A stretch of 64,000 nt of DNA from Micrasema longulum (Eukaryota > Arthropoda > Insecta > Trichoptera > Brachycentridae), in the NCBI GenBank assembly GCA_022494885.1, contig JAGVSM010005004.1, forward strand, positions 1 to 64,000. Reading direction: 5' to 3'. The notes under the pieces are model-generated. The model was given only the letters and a program-made list of their open reading frames with translations, made no database searches and was not told the DNA's origin. Made by a program: the position numbers and the translations under genes. How positions within the stretch are numbered: the first letter of the stretch is position 1; the number at the start of each line of letters is the position of its first letter. This document shows, piece after piece, positions 21,396 to 32,805 of this stretch.

Positions 21396-23765
21396 CTATT
21401 CTTTGTGTTTTTTCTTCTTTTTAAATTTCGCATTTTAGTTTAAGAAAAGTCAAATAAAAATTCACCAAAACCGGCAACGAAAAATAGTTGAATTTTCATG
21501 TTAATTACTCATTTAATTAAATTTTTGTTACACAAAAGTGGGACTAATGAAATCTACCCATTAAAATGGTTGTGAAAAGCTAAAATAAAAAGTTTTGTTA
21601 TTTTTCCCAACAAAATAATCTCTCGACCATGATCTCATTACTTGAAATGTAACCATCGTATTATTATACAATAATCACGAGAGGATTTCCTGTATAATAA
21701 TAAATCGTAAAATATTATTATTAGGTAGGTACAGGTAAATTAACTTAAGTTGAGGCCGCGCATACATAGTCATTTGCTCTATCTACATACATTTCTGAAG
21801 GATACAAGTATGTGTTTATTGAAGACGTTGGCCCAATTAACACGAATCGTCAAATCCACACGTCACGTTGACATTCGGGTGGATTGACATTATGTTGTGG
21901 TTATTTCAAATTTATTCAGATATAACTCTTAGATGAAAATCCTGCAAAAGGAAATCAACTAGAGATTAGTCACCTTATTGCGTTTGCCTGGCATCAAATA
22001 AAGAAATGTAATTGAAAAAAATAACAAGAATACTATAAATATCAACCCACCTTAGGCTATATTATTGTGTCGTGCGGATTTTTACAGCAGCAAACGGGTC
22101 GTATTTTCAGGTATGATTTACGGCATGATTAGAGTTACCCCAACGCAGGTATAGGATGATATTTTAATTTATTATTAAATGATTTTTTAAATGTTTTTTT
22201 CGTTTAATCCGAGATTCGTGTTAAATAATAATATATCAAGTATTTTAGTGTATGCATTTAAAATATAATATCAAAAAGACAAAATAATAATTAAAACTGT
22301 AATTGCCGAATGTATTATCATATTTCAATTTTACGAAACTTGCCATTAGACCTGACAGTAAGAAATGAAATGAAATACAATTCATTCATTTACCAATTTA
22401 TATAAAAACGATAAAGTAGGCAACGATTTTATGAATACATTTCTCTGAACATACAATTATTATAAATAAAAAAATATTTTAGACATTTCCTTCGAGTATT
22501 GCCTGCATATTAACCCCGGTAATTCTCACTTGATAGAAATTACTTTGTAGAGGTGCAGACCGAATTCTAAGAAAACGTTTATATCAAATAAATCTTTGCT
22601 CTCATCGAAATGAGTAAAAGATCATTAATAGTGTAATTAGCCTTTATTGTTATTTAATAAGCATGAAAAAGATTAAACGTTTAATGCAATTTTTTTTGTA
22701 ATATATTTACATTGTACATTTCCACAACGCGCCCCTAGAAAAAAACAGCGGTGCTACGAACCGTCCTGGTCTTAGTGATCTGTTTTTATAATATTGTTCA
22801 CATTTAAAAAAAAGTTGCTGAAAATAGAGTATATTGTTCATAGGAACACATATAAAATATTTCTATATTAACACGAAATATTGCTGTGAAAAATCACGTT
22901 GAATAAATATTTCACGGCTACCAAACGCGTTAACCAGTACACCATATGTTGGACATAAAATTTGTTTTTTTTATAAATATACCTAGTTATAAATAATAAT
23001 AATTGAATAAAATATAATTTATAGAAAAAAGTAACACTCTGTATACAAACTTAACATCTGTGTGAGTACTGTGATAGCCTCAACTTAGGATCCGTTAACT
23101 ATACCTATTTACCAACTATCCACAAATTTTACCGCTGAAAATGGCCTCGAAAAAAACTTTTTCTAAAATTCAGCCTTATCTTTTATACGCCATTATGCAT
23201 GTTTATGGTATGTTGTATTAAAGTTCTAAATAATAACTATGACCTCCCAGCTCCCAGCCTCCGTAGTCCATCACGGAAAGTGAAATCTCGTTGTAATATA
23301 TTGCGCTGTATTTACCTTCGTCATGACTTTCTTATTTCTTCACAACTCAAAGATATACTTACAGATTTATTGGCATAATCAATTAATCAATCCGTATTTA
23401 TCTAGTATCAGAATAATATAATATGCGGTATCTCTACACATAATAAAATATAATATAAAATTAAATATTAAAGTTAATATTTATTTCATTTTTATCTAAT
23501 ACTCACTAAAAACTGTTACAAAGTACACAATCAAACGTAACCGAATTATTTTAACTGGAATTTCAAAAAAAAATATACATAAATTAGCCACAGTGGACAA
23601 AGAACTAGAACTAAAAAAAACGTAACAGACAAGAATGCAATACGAGATACCAGAACAATAACAGACCCTATTTAAAAAAAGTTCTAAAAGTACCTTTTAT
23701 GTAAGTCCCAAATTTCAAAATTAATTTTATTTTTTACTAACATTTTTTTTATCTTTCACAAATAA
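21396..23765. other. 2.4 kb without a supported gene
   Basis: AT-rich sequence with no recognised repeat and only short chance frames. No splice-bounded coding segment was visible. Confidence 0.35.
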
Positions 23766-23769
23766 TACT

Positions 23770-24830
23770 TATTTATTTGACACTTTATATACACATACAA
23801 TATATATATACATATAAGGGCGGGCATATTGCCTTAAGGCAATTTCTTCCTACCTACCCAAACCATTCAGTTTGAGAAAATTATAAATACATTGACATAT
23901 TGAATCTTACAATTTTATTTAAAAATTAAAAACAAAGATTAACAAAATAAATATATAAATACAAAAAATTAACACTATACTATAAAGAGAGGAGAGGGGA
24001 TGGGAAGGAAAGAAGAAGCATAAAGGAACAATTTAAATATTTAGATAGTGACATTTTAATCTTGACTTAAATGTAAATAAAGAAGGGGGCGTCTCTAACA
24101 TTAGTGGGTAGATTATTCCACAATCGAGCGGCTACTACTGTGAAAGAGGAGGCAAGAAAATTAGAGCGATGACAGGGTATTAAAAGGGTTCTCTCGTTAC
24201 TACAGAACGAAGAGATAGTCCGTGTTGTGAAAGAGGTTGGATGAGCTCTCTTAGATAAACAGGCGAAGTGGGATTATTTAAAATATTGTGAAGAAGTGAT
24301 AGAATGTGAATGTTTCTTCTATGCCTGATACTGAGCCAGTGTAGTTGCGTGCAATACTCGGTTATGTGGTCAAATTTGCGAAGATCAAAGATATAACAAA
24401 TACAATTATTCTGCAACCGTTCTAACTTATCAAGTAATTTAGAGTTAGCATCTGGATAACATACATCCGCATAGTCAAGGAGTGGAAGAAGTAAGCTCTG
24501 GACTAATTCTGTAATCCCTTAAAGCTAGGGTTTCCTAGGACAGCGGTGACCGTATCTTAACGGCCGTAGTAAACGGTGATGCGGTGAACAGCCGTCGTAA
24601 CGGTGATTAGACAGTGGTTTTATTTTTTACCACCATTTTTCTAGGAAACCACTTTCTGGTCACCGTTACGACGACTGTCCACCGCATCACCGTTCACCAC
24701 GGCCGTTAAGATACGGGCACCGCTGTCCTAGGAAACCCTAGCTTAAGTGAGTGCAAACTGCCATAAAGTTTACGACTAACTTCGTTAACCTGATCGTGCC
24801 ACCCTAAATGCTTGTTGTTGTTTATGAAAA
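23770..24830 (-). mobile_element. Jockey-like retrotransposon 3' part (family T), interrupted by N2
   Basis: On the minus strand, LGWHDQVNEVSRKLYGSLHS (24744-24820) lies before the N2 foldback. LLPLLDYADVCYPDANS-like sequence, then KLERLQNNCICYIFDLRKF and HWLSIRHRRNIHILSLLHN (24180-24416) lie after it, with a broken C-terminal tail. The 3' untranslated part includes a 16-bp palindrome ATTGCCTTAAGGCAAT (23828-23843). The order is that of a LINE thumb and tail. The 3' end recurs in plus orientation at 37229-37372. Confidence 0.7.
24523..24743. mobile_element. long foldback MITE, family N copy 2
   Basis: Same arms as N1 (AGCTAGGGTTTCCTAGGA...), 221 bp. It is flanked by direct TAA repeats (24520-24522 and 24744-24746). 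It splits the T reverse transcriptase. Confidence 0.85.
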
Positions 24831-25229
24831 TAAGATATGTTTTTGGAAACCATATTTGGTGAAATTTTAGTCTGCACTCTTCAGCCTTTTTACTAAATTA
24901 AATATTATTATAAATTACGGTTCACATAAATTAAAGCTAAAATTCCTTTGGGTGTCGCGTGGTTCAAGTTATTCAGCGCAATATTCTACTCATTAAATAA
25001 AGTGCGTAGCTAATTTTGGTCACATTAAAAAAACCAAAGGTGTGTTTCACCCAGAGTCGGATCTGTAAAACGAACATTTTGCCAAAAATAGGTATTATAA
25101 TATTTACTAAAAGTCGAACCTATCTCAATATATATTTGTGGTAACTAAACAATACTTAAATATAATATAACTTGACCACCCATGAAACATCATGGCGTGT
25201 AAGCAAATAATACACGTACAACTATTTTT
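24831..25229. other. unassigned DNA
   Basis: No feature supported. Confidence 0.35.
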
Positions 25230-25283
25230 ACATATATATATGATAGGATGATATATATATATATATATATATATATGATAGGA

Positions 25284-25318
<35 letters not shown>
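25230..25318. repeat. (TA)n microsatellite with GATAGGATGA interruptions
   Basis: Long TA runs are separated by two copies of GATAGGATGATATA about 36-40 bp apart. The Tc1 element is inserted at its right edge, using a TA from the array. The overlapping frame rich in Ile-Tyr is an artefact. Confidence 0.85.
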
Positions 25319-25321
<3 letters not shown>

Positions 25322-25699
25322 CGCAAGACAAATAAATTTACGAGTTCTCAAAAAAAAACTAAAATTGACATATAATGAATTATTCTTGATATTTAATTAG
25401 TTTTTTTTATATTGTTTGACATATGTGATGACTACTCGTTATTTCAAGGTTAAAATAAAAATCTTACTCATGAATTGTACTTAGAAATTGCCATTATATA
25501 TCAGGTATCAGATTACCCGAACCTTAGAGACCCATAACGGTTCATTTATGGTCGAGTGTTTGTGATGGAATAATAAAAGACATGTTATTTTTTAATCCAT
25601 ATTTAAGAAGTAGGTTCTTATCGCTTTATTTTAAATTAAAGTATTTTACATTTAAACATATTTATAACATTTAAAAATATTTATAACATTTAAAAATAT

Positions 25700-26798
25700 T
25701 TAGTACTTAGTGAATTCACCTTTATTTTTTATAACATGTAAAATTCTATTATTTAGAGAAGCGTAAAGCGAATCTAAAATTTCTGATGTTATTTCTTCTT
25801 CCCAAACTTGAATTAAGTTTTTTTTTAATTCCTCAATGTTTTTTGATTTTTTTTCCCGACTTTTTTTTCATAATCGCCCATAAATTTTCTATCGGGTTCA
25901 AATCAGGGCTATTCCCGGGCCACGTCAACGATTTTAAACCAATTTTCTCCTTGAATTCATTGATCTATAAAAAAACAATAAATTATTTATCATGTGGTCA
26001 CAAAATGCATTTAAAATATATATATTTGTACTCACAGTGCGGGCTCTATGGCACGGCGCAGAATCGTCCTGAAAAATTGGGTCCGCGGTATACTGCGTAA
26101 TGTCCTCGATTGTTGGAATAATATGTTTTTTTAACACTTTTTTTGTACTGAATGGCATTCATCGTACCCTGTACAAAATTTAGAGGTCCTAAACCGTATG
26201 CTGTCATGCACCCCCAAATCATCACGTAGGGTGAATGTTTAACGGTTCGAGTGACGCACGACGGATGATATCTTTCCCCACGTTTTCGTCAAACTATCTT
26301 TCTGCCGTCTGGACCAAAAAGGTTGAATTTTGATTCATCAGAGAAAACAACATTTTGCCAATCCTCCAAGGTCCAATTCTGGTGCTCTTTCGCCCAATCC
26401 AGTCTAACCTTCTTCATTTTGTCCGTGAGTAATGGTTTCTTTGCGGGACTCCGTGCTTGGAAACCATGCTCCAACAGCCGCCTGGACACTGTTTTTACTG
26501 AAAATGTTGATGTGATGGTAGACTGCACCTCTGCGTGTATTTCAGGTGCCGTTAAAAATCGATCGCGCATAACAATTTTTTTATTAAGCGATCATCTCGG
26601 GCAGATGTCACGCGCCCCCGTCCGCTTCCTTTTTTCCGTTCTATGGATCCAGTTTCTTGGATTTTTTTTTAATAAAAACCTCACTGCACCTTCTGAATAC
26701 CCAACTCGACGAGATATTTCACAATTAGATATGTTTTCTTGCGACAATGTGATTATTTTGGATTTTATCGCAATCGACATTTGCTTTGCACTTTCCAT
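25700..26798 (-). pseudogene. Tc1-family transposase, two frameshifts and one stop, with intron-like gap
   Basis: This is a DDE transposase that would cut and join the element ends. The first ATG is at 26798; a helix-turn-helix follows (EISRRVGYSEGAVRFLL). After a 1-nt shift near 26575 come RDRFLTAPEIHAEV and ARSPAKKPLLTDK, then FSDESKFNLFGPDG with catalytic Asp 1. An in-frame TGA follows near 26290. MTAYGLGPLNFVQGTMNAIQ is next, with an A-run shift near 26140. IFQDDSAPCHRART carries Asp 2. A 71-bp gap with splice signals (25965-26035) precedes WPGNSPDLNPIENLWAIMKK with the catalytic Glu. The frame ends at TAA, 25700-25702. With the gap removed the Asp-Glu spacing is exactly 34, the Tc1 value. 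Confidence 0.85.
25965..26035 (-). other. 71-bp intron-like segment in Tc1 transposase
   Basis: On the minus strand it begins GTGAGT and ends TTTTTTATAG. It lies between CHRART and INEFKEK of the transposase. Its length is not a multiple of three and it leads quickly to a stop if read through. Removing it joins two blocks in frame. A short intron is known in C. elegans Tc1; here splicing is inferred from sequence alone. Confidence 0.65.
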
Positions 26799-27214
26799 GA
26801 TTGTTGTGTTATGTTCACTCAAACGCGGGTAAGATAAGACTGTTGAGACATTTTAAAATGTAAATATTGTAGAAAGGTGACACATAGTGTCCTTAATTTA
26901 TTAAACAAAAGAAAGAGGTATCGATAAAAGATTTCTTAGAAAAAGGGTTCAGTAAAGTCAAGGGGCGCGGTAGCAGGTAAACTCGTAATTTTTTTTGTCT
27001 TGCGGTGTATATATTATGTCTCAATGTCAATTGCGGCGTATTTTGATCATCTGTTACATGTAGGTAATGGGGTTATGATGCAGTTGTGATTGACGATTAT
27101 TCTAAACTGCTCTCGCGGCCTTATAAAACACTTTTATCTCGCGCATTTTGTATGAAAATATAACCTCACCCGCAACAACAAAGGTTCTAGCTCTTTAATG
27201 GAAGAATCGAAGGA

Positions 27215-27450
27215 ATATAGATGTTCAAATATAGGCAGAATGGTAAATGTTACATAGTGTGTAAAATGGCCACTTAAACCAGCCAATGACAGGCCATTAG
27301 CCCTGTGTATGCCTAGACTTCTATATTCCCTTTAAAAAGTTATTCATCTCTGTTGTAATATGTTAATATTAACAGCTCCCTAGGAGGTTGAATCCAGTCC
27401 TCGTCTACAAGTAATTGTACTCACTCAAAACATCGTTAGTAAATTTTATC
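27215..27450 (+). repeat. repeat family Q, copy
   Basis: It shares GATGTTCAAATATAGGCAGA, TTACATAGTGTGTAAAATGG, CCACTTAAACCAGCCAATGA, CTGTTGTAATATGTTAATAT and a terminal block resembling TTGAATCCAGTCCTTGTCTA with the other Q copies. The unit is described under 44268-44820. Confidence 0.7.
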
Positions 27451-27922
27451 GGTATTATGTTAATTTGGCAACCGGCAACAGATTTCCGTTTTCGGAGGTA
27501 GCCATGTTTTTTGACGTTTAGCGTGTTTTGACGTTTGGCAGGTAGAAAAAAATAATTTTATAATAGCAAAATATAACAATTTTTTTTTACTTTTAAAGTA
27601 ATAAAGGTATATGAAATACTGTCCAGTAAAAAAATAATTCAAGTGCGCAGTAAAAATTGGTGCATTAAATTGTACGGCAAAGTTTCCTGAAAATGTATAA
27701 AAAAAAGATAAAAAACATTTCAATAAAAACTGACCACTTTGAATGACGTCACTGGTTCATATGAATCAACCTATGATATGAAAGCTATGGAAGATTTCCG
27801 GTTTGCTTGCCATGGATGGACCAATGGGAAGAACTGAATGAAAATAAGCGGAAAAGAACCTCTGATGTCACACGCGGAGTTATTTCAGAAATACAAACTT
27901 TAAGAAATCGTAGCGCTGATAA

Positions 27923-28756
27923 TCTTTATATATATAATTCCTCTGTACGTGTGATTTCACTGAACTCCTCCTAAACGCCCAATGGAATGGCCCACGCTCA
28001 GACGCTGAAGTCTTTGTGAACATTTTTTCCAATTTATGTTATAGCTTAATTTTAAGATGTATTTTTTAAAGTGTATTTTTGTAATTAAAATTCTTTGTAA
28101 ATATATGCATGAAAAAATAAACAAAAAAAAATGCTTAACCGATTTACGTGCGGTTTTCAGAGAAATGTAGATCTGTGCGCTGCACGTGTTCGAATATATT
28201 AAAATCTTCAATCTAATATGTAAAAAAGAAGTAAGGAGCATAATTGTTTTATTCATTGATCTACCAGGCTTGTATTCGATGAGAATGCAATTACAAAAAA
28301 AATATGTTTTTTTTTTAATTGAAAAAGTTTTTTTTTTAATGTTTACAAACAGCACTCGTTTTTTGTGGATCACAATTAGATTCTTCCCTTAAATTCCTTA
28401 TAATTTCTACCTGTTTATTTATTTTTACTGGATTTTTGGTAATAATAAAATAAATTCAATACATTTTTGAAAATCGTATTCCTACATAAGTACACCCCTC
28501 TGTTGGTGGGAAGACCGGAGTTTGACGTTTGCAAAAAATGCCATTTTTGAAAAATTGTTACTTTATGTTTTGGAATTCAACCATAAACAAGTACCTAGGC
28601 ACCTACTTAAATTCAGTATTTGAATATTAATATTTTTTAGTTTTGGAATTCAATCATAAATAAGTACCTCGGTGCCTACTTATCAATGAAAAGTCTTTTT
28701 CCAAGCTAGCAGGCAAGCCAACGTCCGGGCAGGACAACGTCTGTCGGGTCCGCTAG
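27923..28756 (+). mobile_element. non-autonomous Helitron (834 bp)
   Basis: It begins TCTTTATATATATAATTCC after an A and ends in a GC-rich hairpin region with TCGGGTCCGCTAG before a T. The TC...CTAG ends between A and T, with no target duplication, are the Helitron signature. The K sequence on either side joins perfectly to match the empty site at 58590-58612. Internally it has GATTTACGTGCGGTTTTCAG, shared with 34850-35407. No Rep/helicase frame. Confidence 0.85.
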
Positions 28757-28765
28757 TACGATATA

Positions 28766-29125
28766 CAGGGTGTTCATTAAACCCTGTCACATCCGAAACC
28801 ACGATGATCAGTATGAGCAAGAAGACATATTGGCACATAAAAATATTTTTTTAGAATGAATAAAATTTAAAAAAATAAAATATTAAAAAAAACAAATGGT
28901 TGCTTACTTCTGCGGGGACAAGCGAGGAGAGGGAGGAGGGAGTCTGATACTGCGCCGCGCTCCCCTCACTTCTCCCCTGCAGAAGTAGGCAACCATTTGT
29001 TTTTTTTTATGTTTTATTTTTTTTAAATATATTTGTTCTAAATATTTTTTTAATATGCTAATATGTTATCTTGCCCATACTGATCTTCGTAGTTTCGGAT
29101 GTGACAGGGTTTAAAGAACACCCTG
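28766..29125. mobile_element. 360-bp palindromic MITE, family E
   Basis: Same length and layout as 5413-5772: CAGGGTGTTCATTAAACCCT end, CGAAACCACGATGATCAGT subterminal block, GC-rich centre, inverted right end, TA on both sides. Confidence 0.85.
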
Positions 29126-29504
29126 TATAATATAAAAATTGAAAAAAAAATGCTTTGTTTAATAGTCTATTAACAAATAAAAAACAAAAAAAAACACTGA
29201 TCTTCTTCATTGCGTGATTTTTTTTAAATAAGCGTTTTAAAATGGTGAAATCGTTTGATTTCCTCGCTTTTTATGAGACTACGGCCTACACGTGACCTTT
29301 CCAAGAAAGTTTGCTGACTTCTGCTCTAGATTTCAAAAGCGTGGTAATCGATTGGCAGCTGATTTTTTTTATATGGGGAAAATACAATTAAATATACAGT
29401 TAAAATGCGGGTACATATTTACAGTTCATTGTACCGTAATCAAACACTTTAAAAAATACACATATGTTCGTACACACGGTGATTTAAATATGTTTATTTA
29501 AATT

Positions 29505-29640
29505 TATTTCAACGGACAGGGAAAACATTTTTGAGAAGGGAATATGGAAGTTTAGGCATTTACAGGGCTTATGACCTGTCATTGGCTGGTTTAAGTGGCC
29601 GCTTTACACACTGTGTAACATTAACCATTCTGTCACAAAA
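29505..29640 (-). repeat. repeat family Q fragment
   Basis: Minus-oriented: ATTTATTTCAACGGACAGGG, GGCATTTACAGGGCTTATGA, GGCTGGTTTAAGTGGCCGCT, then it breaks at GTCAACAGATGGAAG into a SINE C. Confidence 0.7.
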
Positions 29641-29651
29641 GTCAACAGATG

Positions 29652-29830
29652 GAAGTTGTGGTACCGTGGCTAGTGTCTAGAACTCACGGATCAAAGGTCC
29701 GTGGTTCGAATCCCACTCTACCCCAACTTGGTTCCCATTTTTTAATAGAGTTATTTACAACTCGTTGAAAATGACCCTCAAAATTAAATATTTGAGTAAA
29801 TTATAAGAACGCAAATATTTATTTTTTAAT
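29652..29830 (+). repeat. tRNA-derived SINE, family C
   Basis: GTGGTACCGTGGCTAGTGTC, ACTCACGGATCAAAGGTCCG, B box GTGGTTCGAATCCCACT, then the TTACAACTCGTTGAAAATG body. Confidence 0.8.
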
Positions 29831-29841
29831 ATATTTTTTTT

Positions 29842-31148
29842 TTAAATGTGGATGTTCAAACATGGGCAGAATGGTCAATGTTACACAGTGTGTAAAGTGG
29901 CCACTTAAACTAGCCAATGACAGGTCATAAACCCTGTAGATGCCTAGATTTCCATATTCCTCTCTCAAAAATGTTTTCCCTCTCTGTTGAAATGAATGTA
30001 AATATGAATAACTCCCTGTGGAGGAAATCCAGCCAGTCTGCAAGCATTTGGACACACTCAAACATTGTTAAATATTTTTACACCGCATTTTTTTCATTTA
30101 TTAAAAAAAACATTAATAAATTACTTAAAGCGGTGAATTCGCGAAAAGTACCACACATTTGCCTGAAAAATCGCATTTCGAAAACATTTCTCTTACTTTC
30201 ATTCCTGTTTATTTATTTATTTAACAATTGTAGTCTGCGTTACTTTATGGACTGTTTAACCCATCACAATGCAGACCGTAAATATAAGTATTAACATATT
30301 ACATCAGAGATGAAGAACATTTTAGAGAAGATAATATAGAGGTCTAGGCATCTTTAGTGCTTATGATCTGTCATTGGCTGGTTTAAGTGACCACTTTACA
30401 CACTGTTCACCATTCAAAGAGCTGAAACCTTTATTTATGCGGGTGAGATTCATATAATTGAATTATTTCACCTACATACTAGGCAACGCCTGAAAATATT
30501 ATTTTTTCAATTTCTATACTTCTTCATGGACCAGGTAATTTAACCAGCGCTTTAACTTCACAAACATCAACAGATGAAAGAATTGAAGGAATATAGATGT
30601 TCAAATATAGGCAGAATGGTGAATGTTACACAGTGTGTAAGGTGGCCACTTAAACCAGCCATTGACAGGTCATAAGCCTTGTAGATGCCTGGACTTCTAT
30701 ATTATCTTCTCTTAAATGTTCTTCATCTCTGTTGTAATATGTTAATATTATAGATAACTTATATAGCGTTATTTTCGTAATATAATACCTCAAGGGCGCT
30801 TTACAAAGTGATTATATAAAGATATTAATTTAATTTAAACTTTTTTTATTCAAGAAAAACAATGTACTTTGTCACCACGTGCTAAGGATTTATTCAAATG
30901 ATTTGGAAAACAAGTGGGTTTTAAGTTTCTTCCGAAAAATCACTTCACTCTCACAGTTTCGGACCTCTGCTGGGAGAGTGGTCACTTAAACCAGCCATTG
31001 ATAGGTCATAAGCCCTGTAGATGCCTAGACTTCTATATTACCTTCTCTTCAATGTTCTTCATTTCTGTTGTAGTATGTTAATATAAACTTCCACAGAATC
31101 CAGTCCTTGTATACAAAAATTTGGACAAACTCAAAATATTGTTGAATT
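29842..31148. repeat. cluster of Q repeat pieces in both orientations
   Basis: Q pieces lie at about 29842-30075 (plus), 30298-30430 (minus), 30560-30743 (plus) and 30991-31148 (plus). They share the ACACAGTGTGTAA, AAGTGGCCACTTAAACC, CATAAGCCCTGTAGATGCC and ATTTGGACAAACTCAAAATA blocks. Two subtypes are mixed (CTTCCATATTCC and CTTCTATATTACC). An S segment joins the last two. A diverged T-rich spacer at 30076-30297 holds nothing else recognised. Confidence 0.7.
30744..30990 (+). repeat. repeat family S
   Basis: GATAACTTATATAGCGTTAT, CCTCAAGGGCGCTTTACAAA, TGTACTTTGTCACCACGT and TCGGACCTCTGCTGGGAGAG recur in the same order at 48293-48520. Both copies are joined to Q at the same junction (GTTAATATTATAGATAAC). 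It resembles dispersed animal repeats with a TATATAGCGC...GGCGCTTTACAA motif; not further classified. Confidence 0.6.
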
Positions 31149-31827
31149 CAGTTATTATGAAAAAGTACTTTTAGGTACTGTAATTTTATTTTAAAAATGA
31201 TATTTGAAAGTCGAATCTCTGTCCCATTATTATTTTCTATCGTAAATTTAAGAAACAAAATAAGATAAGTACATAATTTAACAAAATTATCAACATTCGA
31301 TTTTTCTGGGTAACATCCCTAGTGTTTTAAAAGAAAAAGGGTTCACTGATGCAACATTGCAACGACGTTTAGAACAGAAAAAGTTTATTATGTTTAGAAT
31401 GGTTTATTAGTGAAAGTAAATCGTAAAATTACCTTCTTTTGTCATTATTACAACAAATATGCAATCGTAATTGTATAAGGTTAAGCAATTGCGCAGTTCT
31501 AAATTCTCAAAAATAAACAATATTTTATTACGGCTCTTACAATGTTATGTTGTTGAATTTTGATGAAGTGTCAAATGTGACCTATTAAATAGGGTATTAT
31601 CACTCGGGAGGAATATCGGGTTTAACCTCCTCTACAAATAAAAGATTTTTAAAGATTCTCCTAGTGTTTATATAAGCCCTTATAATTAATATTTTCATTC
31701 ATTATTTTAGTTTGGAAAATAAGGTATTTCGAAAACGATCGTTTCGTAAGTTGGTATAAAATTTTGTCACGGAAGTTCACGAGTAATGCATTCATTTTAA
31801 TGTTGGTAATGCCGTAGGAAACAAACA
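31149..31827. other. unassigned DNA
   Basis: No feature supported. Confidence 0.35.
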
Positions 31828-32500
31828 AACAAACCATCACGCCGTTTCTCCGTAGGGGTAGGCAGAGAGGATAGAACGCCACAACACTCTATATTTGCAT
31901 ACAGACCTCGCTTCCTCTACATTCATACATCTTCTCACGTACGCACGCACGCCGATTATTACTACTTTTGATAAGTCCATCTTTAAGTATTTGATGGACT
32001 TGATCGTGCCATGTCTTTCTCGGTCTTCCTCGTTTTCTGCATCCATCAACATTTGCATCGTAGATCCTTTATCCGTTCGCTGTCCATTCGCTCTACATGT
32101 CAAAACCAACGCAGCACCCCTTTCCTGATTCTGTCGATAATGCATGTCTCAGCCTTACACACTTCACGGATCTCGACATTGGTGCACCTATCATGCATCG
32201 TTTTACCACACATTCGCCTGAGGGATCGCATTTCGACAGTATTCAACCTACTTTCATCATCATTTTTCAAATGCCATACTTCGCTCCCATACATTAGAGT
32301 TGGCACTAGATCTCCATTGTGAACTGCTAGTTTAGCCTCCTGCGATAAACATTTGTTTGCCAAAGTAGATTTTAGTGCACCGTTCACCCTGTTCCCAGCA
32401 CTCACCCTCCTTTCAATATCTTTATCGGCCTTTCCGTCCCTAGTAAACATACTTCCCAGGTACACAAATTCTTCTACCTAATTCAGAATATCTCCGTTCA
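31828..32500 (-). pseudogene. non-LTR retrotransposon family I, 3' fragment
   Basis: Minus-strand reading includes [59 protein letters not shown] and MRSLRRMCGKTMHDRC, then after a frame shift VLRW.., MNVEEARSVCKYRV and WRSILSAYPYGETA. This is the C-terminal part of a LINE ORF2. The element ends in a (GTTT)n tail on the minus strand (31820-31835), compared with GTTA at 37160. It is 5'-truncated at about 32500. Confidence 0.8.
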
Positions 32501-32628
32501 CACTGATCTGCCACAGGCCACAGATAGAATTATAAGGAGAATTGTCTATGCATATTATCTCAAGCCCCCCCCCCTAACCCACTCCACACTCCAGTTCCAG
32601 GCGCTGGCCGATGAAAGATCGGGTTGTG

Positions 32629-32805
32629 GTCTGTGGCTAGTGTCTCGGACTCACGGACCAAAGGTCTGTGGTTCGAATCCCACTTTACCCCAACTTGATT
32701 CCCATTTTCTAATAGTGAGTTATTTACAACTCGTTGAAAATGGCCCTCAAAATTAAATATTTGGGTAAATCGTAAGAACGCAAATATTTCTTTTTCAAAA
32801 AAAAA
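32629..32805 (+). repeat. tRNA-derived SINE, family C
   Basis: GTGGTCTGTGGCTAGTGTCT, ACTCACGGACCAAAGGTCTG, B box GTGGTTCGAATCCCACT, then TTGATTCCCATTTTCTAATA and the TTACAACTCGTTGAAAATGG body with an A-rich end. Confidence 0.85.

Larger units (their letters stand above)
25319..27007 (-). mobile_element. complete Tc1-type transposon (1,689 bp)
   Basis: The ends are inverted repeats: CACCGCAAGACAAA, then TTTACGAGTT (25319 onward), and the reverse complement of CACCGCAAGACAAA, then ATTACGAGTT (to 27007). TA flanks both sides (25317-25318, 27008-27009). Inside is one transposase gene on the minus strand, so both ends and the coding region are preserved. Length and layout are typical of Tc1/mariner. 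The transposase is broken (see 25700-26798), so any movement would need an enzyme supplied from elsewhere. Confidence 0.9.
27646..29204 (+). mobile_element. family K element split by a Helitron and an E MITE
   Basis: The K blocks (AAATTGTACGGCAAAGTTTC, ATGACGTCACTGGTTC, CACACGCGGAGTTATTTCAG, TAGCGCTGATAA) run to 27922 and resume at 28757 with TACGATAT. They break again at 28766 and resume after 29125 with TATTAACAAATAAAAAAC and an edge CACTGATCTTCTTCATT. The uninterrupted order GCGCTGATAATACGATATGT is present at 58590-58612. The left terminus is not recognisable. Confidence 0.75.

Noticed and set aside
24519..24746. piggyBac-type TTAA duplication for the N foldbacks
   Set aside because: TTAA fits copy 2 only. 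All three copies are consistent with a 3-bp TTA/TAA duplication, and the U reading frame is restored only with 3 bp.
25125..25331. Open frame over the (TA)n tract
   Set aside because: Ile-Tyr repeats are a translation of the microsatellite.
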